Of a stretch of 64,000 bases of DNA, positions 1 to 8,881 are shown piece after piece; within the stretch, counting starts at the first letter, position 1; each line of letters begins with the position of its first letter. The position numbers and the translations under genes were made by a program. This stretch comes from Runella sp. MFBS21 (GTDB taxonomy: Bacteria; Bacteroidota; Bacteroidia; Cytophagales; Spirosomataceae), in contig NZ_JARNTW010000011.1 in NCBI RefSeq assembly GCF_029433105.1, positions 62,001 through 126,000 of the forward strand, in the 5' to 3' direction. Below the pieces are notes generated by a model. It worked only from the letters and a program-made list of their open reading frames with translations, had not been told where the DNA came from and ran no database searches.

Positions 1-2
1 AT

Positions 3-416
3 ATGGTCAACAATCAGCGCGTTCATGATCTTATTCTGGCTTTTTACAAAAAGAATTTACCTATTGGAGCCATTTGCTATGGCGTAGCACCTTTGGTTTT
101 TGCACGTGATTTCAATGAGCGTATTTCTATCATCAAAGGCAAACACGTAACAGGCCACTGTATCGAATACGATTATCATGATGGTACGGGCTTCTTGAAT
201 ACCGACCTCAACATGGGGCCGCCGCCGTATTGTTTGGAATATATCCTAGCTGATGCGGTAGGACCAGACGGGCAATTCCACGGAAACTTTGGCAAAGCGA
301 CTTCTGTCATTGTGGACTATCCTTTTATTACGGCGCGCTCACTTCAGTGTTCTTTTGAGTTTGGCGAACAGTTTGTAAATGTCCTTGATAACGGAATGAA
401 AAGATATGGGTGGTAA
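3..416 (+). CDS. DJ-1/PfpI family protein, 5' end cut by window
   Basis: This is the C-terminal part of a class I glutamine-amidotransferase-like (DJ-1/PfpI) protein. The nucleophile-elbow motif GAICYG is visible, with the Cys at codon 25 of the fragment. The rest aligns by eye with the complete paralogue at 8108-8863: both share AVGP(D/N)G, a YPFITARS/DHPFVTALS stretch and an FG(E/D)xxVxVL end. By that comparison about 110 N-terminal residues lie before the window, so the apparent Met at position 3 is probably internal. The family includes chaperones, glyoxalase III/deglycase enzymes and isonitrile hydratases; the exact reaction cannot be read here. The stop codon overlaps the next gene by 11 bp, which suggests translational coupling. 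Confidence 0.85.
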   Translation: MVNNQRVHDLILAFYKKNLPIGAICYGVAPLVFARDFNERISIIKGKHVTGHCIEYDYHDGTGFLNTDLNMGPPPYCLEYILADAVGPDGQFHGNFGKATSVIVDYPFITARSLQCSFEFGEQFVNVLDNGMKRYGW

Positions 417-2112
417 AACTGGTAATCAGAAAATTATTGAGCAGTTTTTGGCCGATGGTATGGATTTCATGTTTGGGAATCCGGGTACGGTAGAACAAGG
501 TTTCTTGGATGCCGTAGCTGAGTACCCCGACATGAAATACATCCTGACTTTGCAAGAAAGTATTGCAGTGATGATAGCCGACGGCTACGCTCGCCATACC
601 CAACGTCCCACTTTGGTACAGTTGCACAGTTCTCCCGGTATTGGAAATGCCGTAGGAGCTCTCTATCAAGCCAAAAGAGGCCATGCGCCGTTGGTGGTGA
701 TTGGCTCCGATGCTGGCACCCAATACATGAATATGGATTCGCAAATGGCTAACGATTTGGTGGCGATGATGGAGCCTGTTACCAAATTTTCGACGGTAGC
801 CCTTTCTTCTAAATCGCTTCTTCGTACCCTTCGTAAAGCCATCAAAATCGCAGCTACTCCTCCTATGGGACCTGTGTATGTGTGCTTACCGATGGATATT
901 TTGGATGAAATCAATGAGGAGACAGTTTTTCCGACTTGTATTCCATCTACCAAGGTACTACCCGACCCAAGTTTGATTTCGGAAGCAGCCCAAACGCTAC
1001 TTTCAGCCCAAACACCCATGATTTTTATCGGAGATGGGGTGGCCTATTCGGATGCGATTCCTGAGCTCACAAAAGTAGCCGAACTCGTTGGAGCCGAAAT
1101 ATACGGGGTAGATTTTGGGGATGTCATCATCGACACTACTCATCCCCTCTACCAAGGCACGACTGGACACATGTTTGGGTCTTATAGTCATCCTATCACG
1201 AGCAAAGGAGATGTTAATTTCATTGTGGGTACTTACATGATGCCTGAGGTATTTCCCGAAGAAGGGGATATCTACGCTCCCGGTGCAAAAGTGATTCATT
1301 TTGACCTCAATAGTTATGAAATCGCTAAAAATCACCGAGTTGATTTAGGTGTTGTATGCGACCCTAAGCTGTCTCTCCAAGCCCTTGCCGATCAACTAGA
1401 AGCAACCATGAGCGACAAATTTAGGGAAGCCGCTGCCACAAGAACTCAAAAAATTGGCGAAGCGAAAGCCGCCAAACTAGCAGCTGAATTGGCAAAAGAC
1501 CAAGCCCAAAAAGGGAAATCGCCTTTGCAAATGTCACAGTTTGCCGAAATTTTGGCTCAAAAACTTCCCGCAGATGCCATCATTTTTGATGAAGCTTTGA
1601 CGAGCTCTCCGGCTATCACTCGCTATATTCCGCCACGTGTTCCGGGCAATTATTTCGTAACAAGAGGTGGTTCTTTGGGAATTGGTTTTCCAGGTGCTAT
1701 CGGTGCCAAACTCTCTCAACCCAACAAAACCGTGATTGGCTTTTCGGGAGATGGAGGAAGTATGTACACCATCCAAACTCTGTGGTCGGCAGTGAGGCAT
1801 AAAGCAGGTGCCAAGTTTGTGGTTTGTAACAACGGTTCCTACAAACTACTACAGCTCAACATCGATGTATATTGGAAAGAACGCAACATCGACAAGCACC
1901 CTTATCCCCTACCCTTTGACTTATCTTATCCCGCTATCAGATTCGACATTTTGGCACAGTCGATGGGAGTCAAAGCCGTCAGAGTCGAAAAAGAAGAGGA
2001 AATTTTGCCGGCTATTGAGCAAATGCTCGCCGACGACGAACCGTTCTTGATTGATTTGGTACTAGAAGGAGATTACAAACCCGACTGGGTCAAGACCAAT
2101 TGCTCTCAGTAA
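406..2112 (+). CDS. ThDP-dependent enzyme, benzoylformate decarboxylase-like
   Basis: This 568-residue protein has the three-domain ThDP enzyme layout of acetolactate synthase and benzoylformate decarboxylase. The N-terminal PYR domain carries NPGTVEQGF (about 25-33), the cofactor-activating Glu51 in LQESIAVMIADGYA, and His74 in LHSSPGIGNAVGAL, which matches the active-site His70 region of benzoylformate decarboxylase. The C-terminal ThDP/Mg motif runs from GDG (448-450) to NN (475-476). A 2-oxo acid decarboxylase or carboligase role is likely; the substrate is unknown. The Ser26 position of benzoylformate decarboxylase appears to be Thr28, and its second catalytic His is not obvious. The start overlaps the preceding DJ-1 gene. 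Confidence 0.85.
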   Translation: MGGKTGNQKIIEQFLADGMDFMFGNPGTVEQGFLDAVAEYPDMKYILTLQESIAVMIADGYARHTQRPTLVQLHSSPGIGNAVGALYQAKRGHAPLVVIGSDAGTQYMNMDSQMANDLVAMMEPVTKFSTVALSSKSLLRTLRKAIKIAATPPMGPVYVCLPMDILDEINEETVFPTCIPSTKVLPDPSLISEAAQTLLSAQTPMIFIGDGVAYSDAIPELTKVAELVGAEIYGVDFGDVIIDTTHPLYQGTTGHMFGSYSHPITSKGDVNFIVGTYMMPEVFPEEGDIYAPGAKVIHFDLNSYEIAKNHRVDLGVVCDPKLSLQALADQLEATMSDKFREAAATRTQKIGEAKAAKLAAELAKDQAQKGKSPLQMSQFAEILAQKLPADAIIFDEALTSSPAITRYIPPRVPGNYFVTRGGSLGIGFPGAIGAKLSQPNKTVIGFSGDGGSMYTIQTLWSAVRHKAGAKFVVCNNGSYKLLQLNIDVYWKERNIDKHPYPLPFDLSYPAIRFDILAQSMGVKAVRVEKEEEILPAIEQMLADDEPFLIDLVLEGDYKPDWVKTNCSQ

Positions 2113-2118
2113 ATCGGT

Positions 2119-2145
2119 AAGTGCTAAACCTATTTTTTAGCACTT
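2119..2145 (+). terminator. 10-bp perfect hairpin after the ThDP gene
   Basis: The arms AAGTGCTAAA and TTTAGCACTT surround a 7-nt loop, seven bases after the ThDP enzyme stop codon. No long U-tract follows, so it could be a weak terminator, an attenuator or an mRNA-stabilising hairpin inside the operon. A second small inverted repeat (GGCAGC at 2150, GCTGCC at 2172) lies just downstream. This is the largest gap (109 bp) in the first 30 kb. Confidence 0.5.
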
Positions 2146-2221
2146 CATAGGCAGCAGAAAATCATTCAAAAGCTGCCATTTATATCAATTTTTTTACTCA
2201 ACATTCAACGAAAAAACTTAT

Positions 2222-2647
2222 ATGCTCACCAAAGAATCTATCGAAACACTTGCTGCTGTTTGGTACAGAAAATTAGATGTCCATGCTCCAATGGTCGAAC
2301 TTCTCCCTCTTCTCATCGACGACGGTCTTGAGATGGTTTTCCCTGAAGCAACTGTCTATGGACATGCGGGTTTTGAAGGATGGTTTCAGAGAGTTATTCG
2401 CATATTTTTTGACGAAGTACACACTCTCAAACTCGTAGAACCTACCATCACCGACGATACTGCAGTGGTAAAAGTGGTGGTAAAATGGGAAGCAAGTGTA
2501 TGGAATGCACCCGATGCTTATAGCAAGCGTATCACCTTGGATGCCTACCAAACTTGGGAAGTAAAAGCTGGCCCCGATGATACAGCTTTGATTACCAAAT
2601 ACACCGTAGATGACCTAAAATACTACGAAGGCTCGGCTACACTCTAA
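2222..2647 (+). CDS. NTF2/SnoaL-like small protein
   Basis: This 141-residue protein has the pattern of the NTF2-like alpha+beta cone fold: an N-terminal helix pair, a VYGHAGFEGWF turn, then beta strands ending in LITKYTVDDLKYY. It has no signal peptide. Members act as small isomerases, cyclases, dehydratases or ligand-binding proteins, and no catalytic pair can be assigned here. It is one of three such proteins in this gene block (also 3551-3943 and 7727-8065), each placed between enzyme genes, which suggests they serve the same pathway. The fold call is fairly sure; the function is unknown. Confidence 0.7.
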   Translation: MLTKESIETLAAVWYRKLDVHAPMVELLPLLIDDGLEMVFPEATVYGHAGFEGWFQRVIRIFFDEVHTLKLVEPTITDDTAVVKVVVKWEASVWNAPDAYSKRITLDAYQTWEVKAGPDDTALITKYTVDDLKYYEGSATL

Positions 2648-2680
2648 CAAACAAATAATCTCCCTAAACCCAGCCCGATC

Positions 2681-3520
2681 ATGTCTTTTAATTTTATCAA
2701 TATCAAAAAGATTGAGAATGAGGCATTTACCATTCATTGTGTTCAGGCACCTGAAGACGGTGAAATGGTAAATGCACAAATCATTGAAACACCCAATAAG
2801 CTTTTGCTTATTGACACGCTTCAACTGAAACCTCATGCGGATGAATTGCGGCTTTATATTGATAGCCTCAACAAACCTTTGGATAAAATTTTGATTTCCC
2901 ATCATCACCCTGACCATTGGTTTGGGGCAGCTTCCTTTGAGGGCTATCCTATCAGTGCCTTTCCAGAAGTGATTGGAATCATCAATGCGTTGGCAGATTA
3001 TTTGTTGGGCTATCACCGGAGCCTTCACCCCGAAACCCCCGATGTCATTCCTTCTAATAAAGTATTGCCTACTATACCATTGGAAGAAGGCGCCATAGAT
3101 TTTGACGGAATTACCATCAATCTCCAGAAAGTTTACGAAACGGAGTGCCCTGTCAATTTGGTAGTTGAGATTCCTGACCATAAAATCCTGTTGGCTCAAG
3201 ACCTTGTCTACAACAAAGCCTACCCCTACTTTGGAGAACGTACCCAAGCAGGCGAATATGGCTTCGACAACTGGATTGCAGTGCTTGAATCTTTTGAAGC
3301 CAAAGGATATGAGCATATTTTACCTGGCCACGGCGACCCTACCGACCTCTCTATTATTCCCACTATGAGTGGGTATTTGAATTTTGCCAAAGCCAAAGTC
3401 AATGAAGGGCTACGCGGCGAAGATCTCATCAATAGCATCAAAGCAGAATACCCTGGCTATGGTCTGGAGCTTACGCTTCACATGTCCAATTATATGTTGT
3501 TTGTTTTTCAAAATCAATAA
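2681..3520 (+). CDS. MBL-fold metallo-hydrolase
   Basis: This 279-residue cytoplasmic protein has the metallo-beta-lactamase fold. The metal motif HxHxDH is SHHHPDHW (His74, His76, Asp78, His79). A further His site is in the ILPGHGDPTD segment, and the Asp ligand is probably in LLAQDLVYN. This is the layout of glyoxalase II-like and other hydrolytic MBL enzymes. It sits 33 bp after one NTF2-like gene and 30 bp before another, in a block that also encodes DJ-1, VOC and ThDP proteins. A thioester or lactone hydrolase role is plausible but inferred; the substrate is not known. Confidence 0.85.
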   Translation: MSFNFINIKKIENEAFTIHCVQAPEDGEMVNAQIIETPNKLLLIDTLQLKPHADELRLYIDSLNKPLDKILISHHHPDHWFGAASFEGYPISAFPEVIGIINALADYLLGYHRSLHPETPDVIPSNKVLPTIPLEEGAIDFDGITINLQKVYETECPVNLVVEIPDHKILLAQDLVYNKAYPYFGERTQAGEYGFDNWIAVLESFEAKGYEHILPGHGDPTDLSIIPTMSGYLNFAKAKVNEGLRGEDLINSIKAEYPGYGLELTLHMSNYMLFVFQNQ

Positions 3521-3550
3521 GTTAACCACAAACTCAACGGAATCTAACAC

Positions 3551-3943
3551 ATGAAAAACGTACCCGATACCAAACTAGGGAATATGTATCGCGAACATAT
3601 TCAATTCATTTTGGACAAAAATATTGAAGCTTTATTGGACCAATATACCGATGATGCTCTGCTCATCAGTAGCTTCATGAAAACACCGATTATCTACAAA
3701 GGTCGCGACCAAATCCGCGAGCATATGCAGGGGATTTTGGGTATCGATGGTCTAGAGTCTGACATTGTTTTTTGGGCAGAAACCGAAGACCCCGAAACCC
3801 TCATGATTACCGAACAAATCACCATGACTACCAAAGACGGTGTAAGTCAGATGCGCTTTGCTGATAGTTGGGTATTGCGCAATGGGCAGATTGCCATTCA
3901 CTTTGCAGGTATGGTGCAGCACCCCGACGGCTCTCTCGCCTAA
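3551..3943 (+). CDS. NTF2/SnoaL-like small protein
   Basis: This 130-residue protein has a clear SnoaL/DUF4440-type pattern: an N-terminal helix, LDQYTDDALLISS, a KGRDQIREHMQGIL helix, then strands ending in LRNGQIAIHFAGMV. It is the second of three NTF2-fold proteins in the block. It lies between the MBL hydrolase and the molybdoenzyme with gaps of 30 and 44 bp, so it is almost certainly in the same transcript. It may be a small isomerase, dehydratase or binding protein. No specific substrate can be inferred. Confidence 0.75.
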   Translation: MKNVPDTKLGNMYREHIQFILDKNIEALLDQYTDDALLISSFMKTPIIYKGRDQIREHMQGILGIDGLESDIVFWAETEDPETLMITEQITMTTKDGVSQMRFADSWVLRNGQIAIHFAGMVQHPDGSLA

Positions 3944-3987
3944 TTATATTTTCAAACTTTCCAATAAGAGTATAATTGCTCAAAAAC

Positions 3988-6855
3988 ATGGATTTAAAAG
4001 TAAAAATAAACGGAAAAGAATATGCTAGCGATGTAGAACCACGCGCACTTCTGGTAGATTTTTTACGGGATTCAGCTCATCTAACGGGAACGAAAGTAGG
4101 TTGTAACTCAGGAAACTGTGGGGTTTGTACGGTATTGGTCAATGGCAAAGCGACCAAAAGTTGCCAGCTACTTGCCATAGAAGCCGAAGGGAGTGATATT
4201 ACGACTATCGAAGGTCTTGCCCAAAACGGTGAACTACACCCCCTTCAAAAGGCTTTTTGGGAAAATCACGCCGTTCAGAATGGTTTCTCTACCCCTGGTA
4301 CGATTATGTCGGCGGTAGAGTTGTTGAGCCAAAACCCCGCCCCTAGTGATGCCGATATTAAACAATGGCTTCAGGGTAACCTCAGCCGCGAAACGGGCTA
4401 TCAGCAAGTAGTGGAGTCTATCAAAGCTGCTGCTGCCGAGCTCAGAGGCGAAACTTCTACCAATGAGCAAGCACCTCCCACGTCTTATATTGGGCAATCT
4501 CCCAAAACCCGCAAAACCAAAGAGCTTATCACAGGCGACGCCCAGTTTATCGCGGATATGTCGCTTCCCAATATGCTCCATGCAGCCATTTTACAAAGTC
4601 CTCATGGTCATGCCAATATTTTGAGCATCGATACTTCTGAGGCCGAAGCCATGCCGGGTGTGGTAAGGATTTTTACCTGGAAAGACACCCAGCAAGTAAT
4701 GCCCATGCCGGTGATTTGGATTCCTCCTTTCACCGAAAGTCATTTCTTGCCCCACCCTTCAGGAATTGTACCGGGCTCGCATTCGGTTTTTGCCAAAGAC
4801 CGAGTTCGGTTTGTGGGGGATCAATTGGCCGCCGTCGTGGCCGAAACCCGCCAACAAGCTTACGATGCCCTCGACAAAATCAAGGTAGAATACGAGGCAC
4901 TTCCGGTGATCTTGGATGCCGAAGAAGCCGTAAAAGACGGGGCACCTCAACTGCACGAGACCGCCCCCAACAATATCATGATTCATACAGTTTTTGGGGA
5001 CAAAGACGCTACTCAAACTGCCATCGACGAGTCGGAAGTAGTAGTAGAGCAGCGAATCTACAACCAACGACTTATGCACAATACGCTGGAAGTGAGAGGG
5101 GTACTTGCTCAACACGATCCCGCCACCAATCAGCACACTATCTGGACTAATACCCAAATCCCCTATCCGCATCGATTACTGATTTCGTTGTATGTATTGG
5201 GAATTCCATATAATAAGCTGCGAGTAATTGTACCTTACATAGGAGAAAGTAATGGCTGTAAAGGCAATCTTTACCCCGATACCCCTCTTGTACTGTGGAT
5301 GGCACGCGAACTAGGTCGCCCCGTGAAATGGGTAGATACTCGCGCTGGTTTTTCTCGCAATACAGCCCAATCAAGAGACCAAATCCAGCATATCAAAATC
5401 GCTGGAACCAAAGACGGAAAAATCTCTGCTCTAAGCTGCAAGGCATATAGCAACGTGGGAGCTTATCCTGTGATCAATGCGCCTGGGCAGCCACTCGCCT
5501 TGATTGGAAGAAGTATCACGGGAGCGTATGCGATTCCGCACGCTTCTTACGAAATCAACGTAGTCTATACCAACAAAGTCCCCACGGCTCCTATGAGAGG
5601 CTCAGGAAGGGCCGAGGCCATCTTCTTGATAGAAAGAGCTATCGAGCGTTTTGCCAGAGAGATTGGGAAGGATTCGGCCGAAGTAAGACGTATCAACATG
5701 GTTAAAAGCGACCAATTCCCGTTTGAAAATGGTTTGGGATGGACTTATGATTCTGGCAACTATGAACAAAACTTAGACATAGCCCTCGAAAAGGCAGGTT
5801 ATGCCAACCTCTCCCAAATGAAAGCAGATGCACTCCAACGCAACAAACTTCTAGGACTGGGGATAGGTTCGTATGTAGCCGTAGCAGGCGTTGGAAATTC
5901 GGCCAAAATGGGCGGTGAAGGTTTGATGAGTGGTACCTGGGGAAGTGCTTACATTCATATTGCTCCTTCAGGCGAGGTAGCTATCACTACGGGAGCGCAG
6001 CCTCACGGTCAAGGACAAGATACGACGTTTGCGCAGATTGCGGCCCAAGAGCTACAAATTCCAATGGACTACGTAACTATCCAGCACTCTGATACGGATT
6101 TGCCGCTGTATTATGGTCAAGCAAGCTACGGAAGCCGGTCTTTGAGTGTGGAAGGGGTGACTGTCCAAAAAGCTTGCCAAATGGTGATTCAGAAAGCCCG
6201 CGAATACGCCGCTTATCTGTTTAAGATGCCACTTGATCTGATTGAATACAAAGAAGGAAAAGTAATTGGAATTCCTGCTCCCGAACAAGCCGTCATGACG
6301 CTCCAACAGGTAGCACTGATGCTATGGTTTGGATGGGATTTGCCAGAAGGTATGTCGCCAGGCTTAGAGGCAACGGCTTATTTTGACCCCAAAAACTTCA
6401 ACTTTCCTTTTGGAACTCACATAGCCATAGTGGAAGTAGATAAAGACACTTGTGCTGTTGAATTGGTCAATTACATCGCCGTCGATGATTTTGGGGTAGT
6501 CATCAACCCCGAAGTGGTACGTAGCCAAACGCATGGCAATATTTTGCTAGGAATAAGCCAAGCTTTGTCAGAGGAAGCACGCTATTCTCCCGAAACAGGC
6601 CAAGTATTGACCGATGATTTTGATACTTATTCGATTGCACGTTCGAGCTGGATTCCTCATTTGGAACTTCACCGAACCGTCACGCCTTCTCCTTCCAATC
6701 CATTGGGAGTAAAGGGCGTAGGCGACGTAAGCAATCCTCCGGTGGCCCCTGCGGTAGTCAATGCCATATGCGATGCATTAGCTGACTATGGAGTCAAGCA
6801 CATAGATATGCCCGTGACCCCTGAGAAGATTTGGCAAGCCATTTATTCTACCTAA
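3988..6855 (+). CDS. Xanthine dehydrogenase-family protein: Fe-S and molybdopterin domains fused, cluster II cysteines lost
   Basis: A plant-type [2Fe-2S] domain (about 1-75; Cys39, 44, 47 and 59 all present) is followed by the second Fe-S domain (about 76-150) and a molybdopterin large subunit (about 165-956). The second domain keeps its frame (NGFSTPGTIM and GNLSRETGY), but its four expected cysteines are Asn98, Ser101, Ser133 and Glu135, so that cluster cannot form in the usual way. In the large subunit the usual GGGFG-type cofactor loop reads IGESNGCK (418-425), and the catalytic Glu of the GVGE motif is Asp913 (GVGD). GQGQDTTFAQIAAQEL is normal. The ATG at 3988 is preferred to an upstream TTG at 3976. 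The FAD subunit follows 19 bp downstream. It is either a repurposed oxidoreductase or an inactive homologue. Confidence 0.88.
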   Translation: MDLKVKINGKEYASDVEPRALLVDFLRDSAHLTGTKVGCNSGNCGVCTVLVNGKATKSCQLLAIEAEGSDITTIEGLAQNGELHPLQKAFWENHAVQNGFSTPGTIMSAVELLSQNPAPSDADIKQWLQGNLSRETGYQQVVESIKAAAAELRGETSTNEQAPPTSYIGQSPKTRKTKELITGDAQFIADMSLPNMLHAAILQSPHGHANILSIDTSEAEAMPGVVRIFTWKDTQQVMPMPVIWIPPFTESHFLPHPSGIVPGSHSVFAKDRVRFVGDQLAAVVAETRQQAYDALDKIKVEYEALPVILDAEEAVKDGAPQLHETAPNNIMIHTVFGDKDATQTAIDESEVVVEQRIYNQRLMHNTLEVRGVLAQHDPATNQHTIWTNTQIPYPHRLLISLYVLGIPYNKLRVIVPYIGESNGCKGNLYPDTPLVLWMARELGRPVKWVDTRAGFSRNTAQSRDQIQHIKIAGTKDGKISALSCKAYSNVGAYPVINAPGQPLALIGRSITGAYAIPHASYEINVVYTNKVPTAPMRGSGRAEAIFLIERAIERFAREIGKDSAEVRRINMVKSDQFPFENGLGWTYDSGNYEQNLDIALEKAGYANLSQMKADALQRNKLLGLGIGSYVAVAGVGNSAKMGGEGLMSGTWGSAYIHIAPSGEVAITTGAQPHGQGQDTTFAQIAAQELQIPMDYVTIQHSDTDLPLYYGQASYGSRSLSVEGVTVQKACQMVIQKAREYAAYLFKMPLDLIEYKEGKVIGIPAPEQAVMTLQQVALMLWFGWDLPEGMSPGLEATAYFDPKNFNFPFGTHIAIVEVDKDTCAVELVNYIAVDDFGVVINPEVVRSQTHGNILLGISQALSEEARYSPETGQVLTDDFDTYSIARSSWIPHLELHRTVTPSPSNPLGVKGVGDVSNPPVAPAVVNAICDALADYGVKHIDMPVTPEKIWQAIYST

Positions 6856-6874
6856 CCTTTTTGATTCAATCATC

Positions 6875-7714
6875 ATGACTATCAATCCGTTTGAATACGC
6901 CGCGCCGTCTACTTTAGACGAAGTATTCAAACTCATCCAGCAAAACGGCTCGCAAGTACTGGTGGGAGACCAGGCTTTTGTAAGCCAACTGAAAAAAGGC
7001 CTCCTCAGCCCCAAAGCAGTCATTAGCCTCAAAAATATTCCAGAATTGGATAAAGTTGTGCAAGAACAAAACACCCTCGTGATTGGGACGACGACCACTT
7101 ACGCCGATTTAATCAAAAATCCAGCTTTGGGTGCTTATCCTGCTCTAGGTCAAGCTTTGGCCGCTATTGGAGACCCTCATGCCATCAACAATAGTACCAT
7201 TGGTGGCGCTTTTTATTATGGCGGAGCTTTGCACGGGCACGTATTGGCGGCCCTGATGACTCTCGACGCCGAGCTTCTTATTGTGGATGCTACCCAAGAG
7301 CGTATTACTCCTATTACCACTTTTTATCAGGAAGGCGGAGTCAAAAACCTCGCACAAGGCGAACTTATCCGAGAGGTACATATCCCTGCGCCTACGGGTG
7401 CTTCTTCTTACGAAAACATGAGTTTTCTGGGAGGAGGTCGTACGATTTGTGGCGTTGCTGTGGCTCTTGACAAAACCGACGGACTAGTGTCTCACGCCCG
7501 TGTTACCTTGTCGGGTTGTATTGCGATTCCTGTAAGGCTCGAAGAAGTCGAAAAAGCACTCCTAGGTGCTCCCGTTAGTTCTAATGATGTAGAAAACGCC
7601 CTCGAAAAACTCGAAGCAGAAGCGCTCACCTTCCAAAACGAGCCCGCTGTTCATGAAGCTTATCTTCTGCATCTTATTAAAGTATTACTCAAAAAATCAA
7701 TTATGAAGCTCTAA
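6875..7714 (+). CDS. FAD-binding subunit of xanthine dehydrogenase-family enzyme (CoxM-like)
   Basis: This 279-residue protein matches the medium, FAD-binding subunit of molybdenum hydroxylases. It begins with FEYAAPSTLDEVFKL and has LVGDQAFVSQLKKGLLSPKAVISLKNI in place of the usual LAGGQSLIPxMKxR segment. Then follow STIGGAFYYGG (the TIGG flavin motif) and a C-terminal domain with FLGGGRTICGVAVAL. In the family it passes electrons from the Fe-S clusters to NAD or another acceptor. It starts 19 bp after the Fe-S/molybdopterin fusion and is surely its partner. Keeping this subunit while the partner has lost cluster II is unexpected. The first FAD motif is also divergent (GDQAF). Confidence 0.85.
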   Translation: MTINPFEYAAPSTLDEVFKLIQQNGSQVLVGDQAFVSQLKKGLLSPKAVISLKNIPELDKVVQEQNTLVIGTTTTYADLIKNPALGAYPALGQALAAIGDPHAINNSTIGGAFYYGGALHGHVLAALMTLDAELLIVDATQERITPITTFYQEGGVKNLAQGELIREVHIPAPTGASSYENMSFLGGGRTICGVAVALDKTDGLVSHARVTLSGCIAIPVRLEEVEKALLGAPVSSNDVENALEKLEAEALTFQNEPAVHEAYLLHLIKVLLKKSIMKL

Positions 7715-7726
7715 AAATAGATCACT

Positions 7727-8065
7727 ATGACTAACCAAGAATTTTATGAAAACCATTTAAAACTGCTCGCAGACAACGACGTAAATGTACTTGTGGAGCA
7801 TGATTATCATGATGATGCCGAGATGATTCTGCATGTGGCCGATGAGCCGATTCATTTGAAAGGTAAAGAAGCTCTTCTCCAGCAACTTGGCGATTATCTC
7901 AAATACATTTATCGGGGGTTTATTTCTACCGAAAAGTTGGCGATTACCGACGATAGTATCTTTTTGGAAGCCACTATCAATACCACCAATGGTCCTTCCA
8001 AAGTATATGACGCCCTCTATATGAAAGACGGCAAAATATTCCGTCACTATTCAGGACTCAAATAA
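7727..8065 (+). CDS. NTF2/SnoaL-like small protein
   Basis: This 112-residue protein is the third NTF2-fold member in the block. The pattern is an N-terminal helix ending in LVEHDYHDDAEM, then LHVADEPIHLKGKEALLQQL, then strands ending in MKDGKIFRHYSGL. The gap to the FAD subunit is 12 bp, and 42 bp separate it from the next DJ-1 gene. Its function is unknown; the fold suggests small-molecule binding, or an isomerase or dehydratase. Confidence 0.72.
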   Translation: MTNQEFYENHLKLLADNDVNVLVEHDYHDDAEMILHVADEPIHLKGKEALLQQLGDYLKYIYRGFISTEKLAITDDSIFLEATINTTNGPSKVYDALYMKDGKIFRHYSGLK

Positions 8066-8107
8066 ACTCTAAACATACAACCTTTAATAGATTAAAAATA
8101 AAGCATC

Positions 8108-8863
8108 ATGAGCAAGAAAGTTTTGATTTTAGCATCGAACGTTGGTCTTTGGGCCGAAGAATTGCAAGCCCCTTGGGATGCCCTCAAAAAAGCTGGTTTT
8201 GACTTGACTCTTGCCACACCAAAGGGGATTACTCCTCTCCCGATGGTTTTGAGTATGGACAAAGATTTTATTGACCCTATGCAAAACTACAACGTCAACC
8301 CTGCCGAAGTAGTAGACCGTTGCAATGAAATCCTTGACACAGGCGAGTGGGATAACCCCCTCAAAATCGAAGATGCCGTCATGTCAGACTATGATGCACT
8401 TGTGCTTGTGGGAGGCCCAGGCTCTGCTCTTGATATTGTGGGAAATCCTTTTGTGCATCAACTTTGCGTGGCTGCTTATGAGCAAGGAAAAATCCTTGGA
8501 GCACTATGCTACGCCGTCGGTGCTTTTGTATGGGCCCGCGAAAGTGATACCCTTCACCGCAGTATCATCTATGGTAATAAAGTCGTAGCTCACCCCCGCG
8601 AATGGGACTTCACAGGTATGATGAACTATCCTTTGGTAAGAGCCAACGAAGCCAACCCTGGCACCGACATCGTGACGCAGGGCTTTGCCTTCCCACTTTT
8701 GGTGATTGTAGAAGACGCCGTAGGTCCTAATGGCCGGGTATATTCTGACCCTACTGCCAACCGCCAAAAACCACAAGTACATTATGATCATCCGTTCGTT
8801 ACGGCGCTTTCGGTAGAATCATCGATTGCTTTTGGCGACAAACTAGTGGAAGTTCTTTCCTAA
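8108..8863 (+). CDS. DJ-1/PfpI family protein
   Basis: This is a complete 251-residue DJ-1/PfpI superfamily protein. The Rossmann-like core starts with KKVLILASNVGLWAEELQAPW, and the nucleophile elbow is GALCYAVGA with Cys134. DALVLVGGPGS precedes the elbow. The insertion with EAVVDRCNEILDTG resembles the longer Hsp31/glyoxalase III-type members, although the Cys-His-Glu triad cannot be proved by eye. It is closely related to the partial protein at the window start. Chaperone, deglycase or glyoxalase III activity is the family expectation; the location suggests a role with the ThDP, VOC and MBL enzymes. Confidence 0.85.
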   Translation: MSKKVLILASNVGLWAEELQAPWDALKKAGFDLTLATPKGITPLPMVLSMDKDFIDPMQNYNVNPAEVVDRCNEILDTGEWDNPLKIEDAVMSDYDALVLVGGPGSALDIVGNPFVHQLCVAAYEQGKILGALCYAVGAFVWARESDTLHRSIIYGNKVVAHPREWDFTGMMNYPLVRANEANPGTDIVTQGFAFPLLVIVEDAVGPNGRVYSDPTANRQKPQVHYDHPFVTALSVESSIAFGDKLVEVLS

Positions 8864-8881
8864 TCTAACTTTCTGTACCTT

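Noticed and set aside
2615-3316. Long open frame on the minus strand opposite the MBL hydrolase
   Set aside because: It lies fully opposite a gene with clear MBL motifs, shows no recognisable domain, and has the composition of an antisense frame.
3976-3987. TTG start for the molybdoenzyme
   Set aside because: The ATG at 3988 gives the normal beginning of the [2Fe-2S] domain; the four extra residues add nothing conserved.
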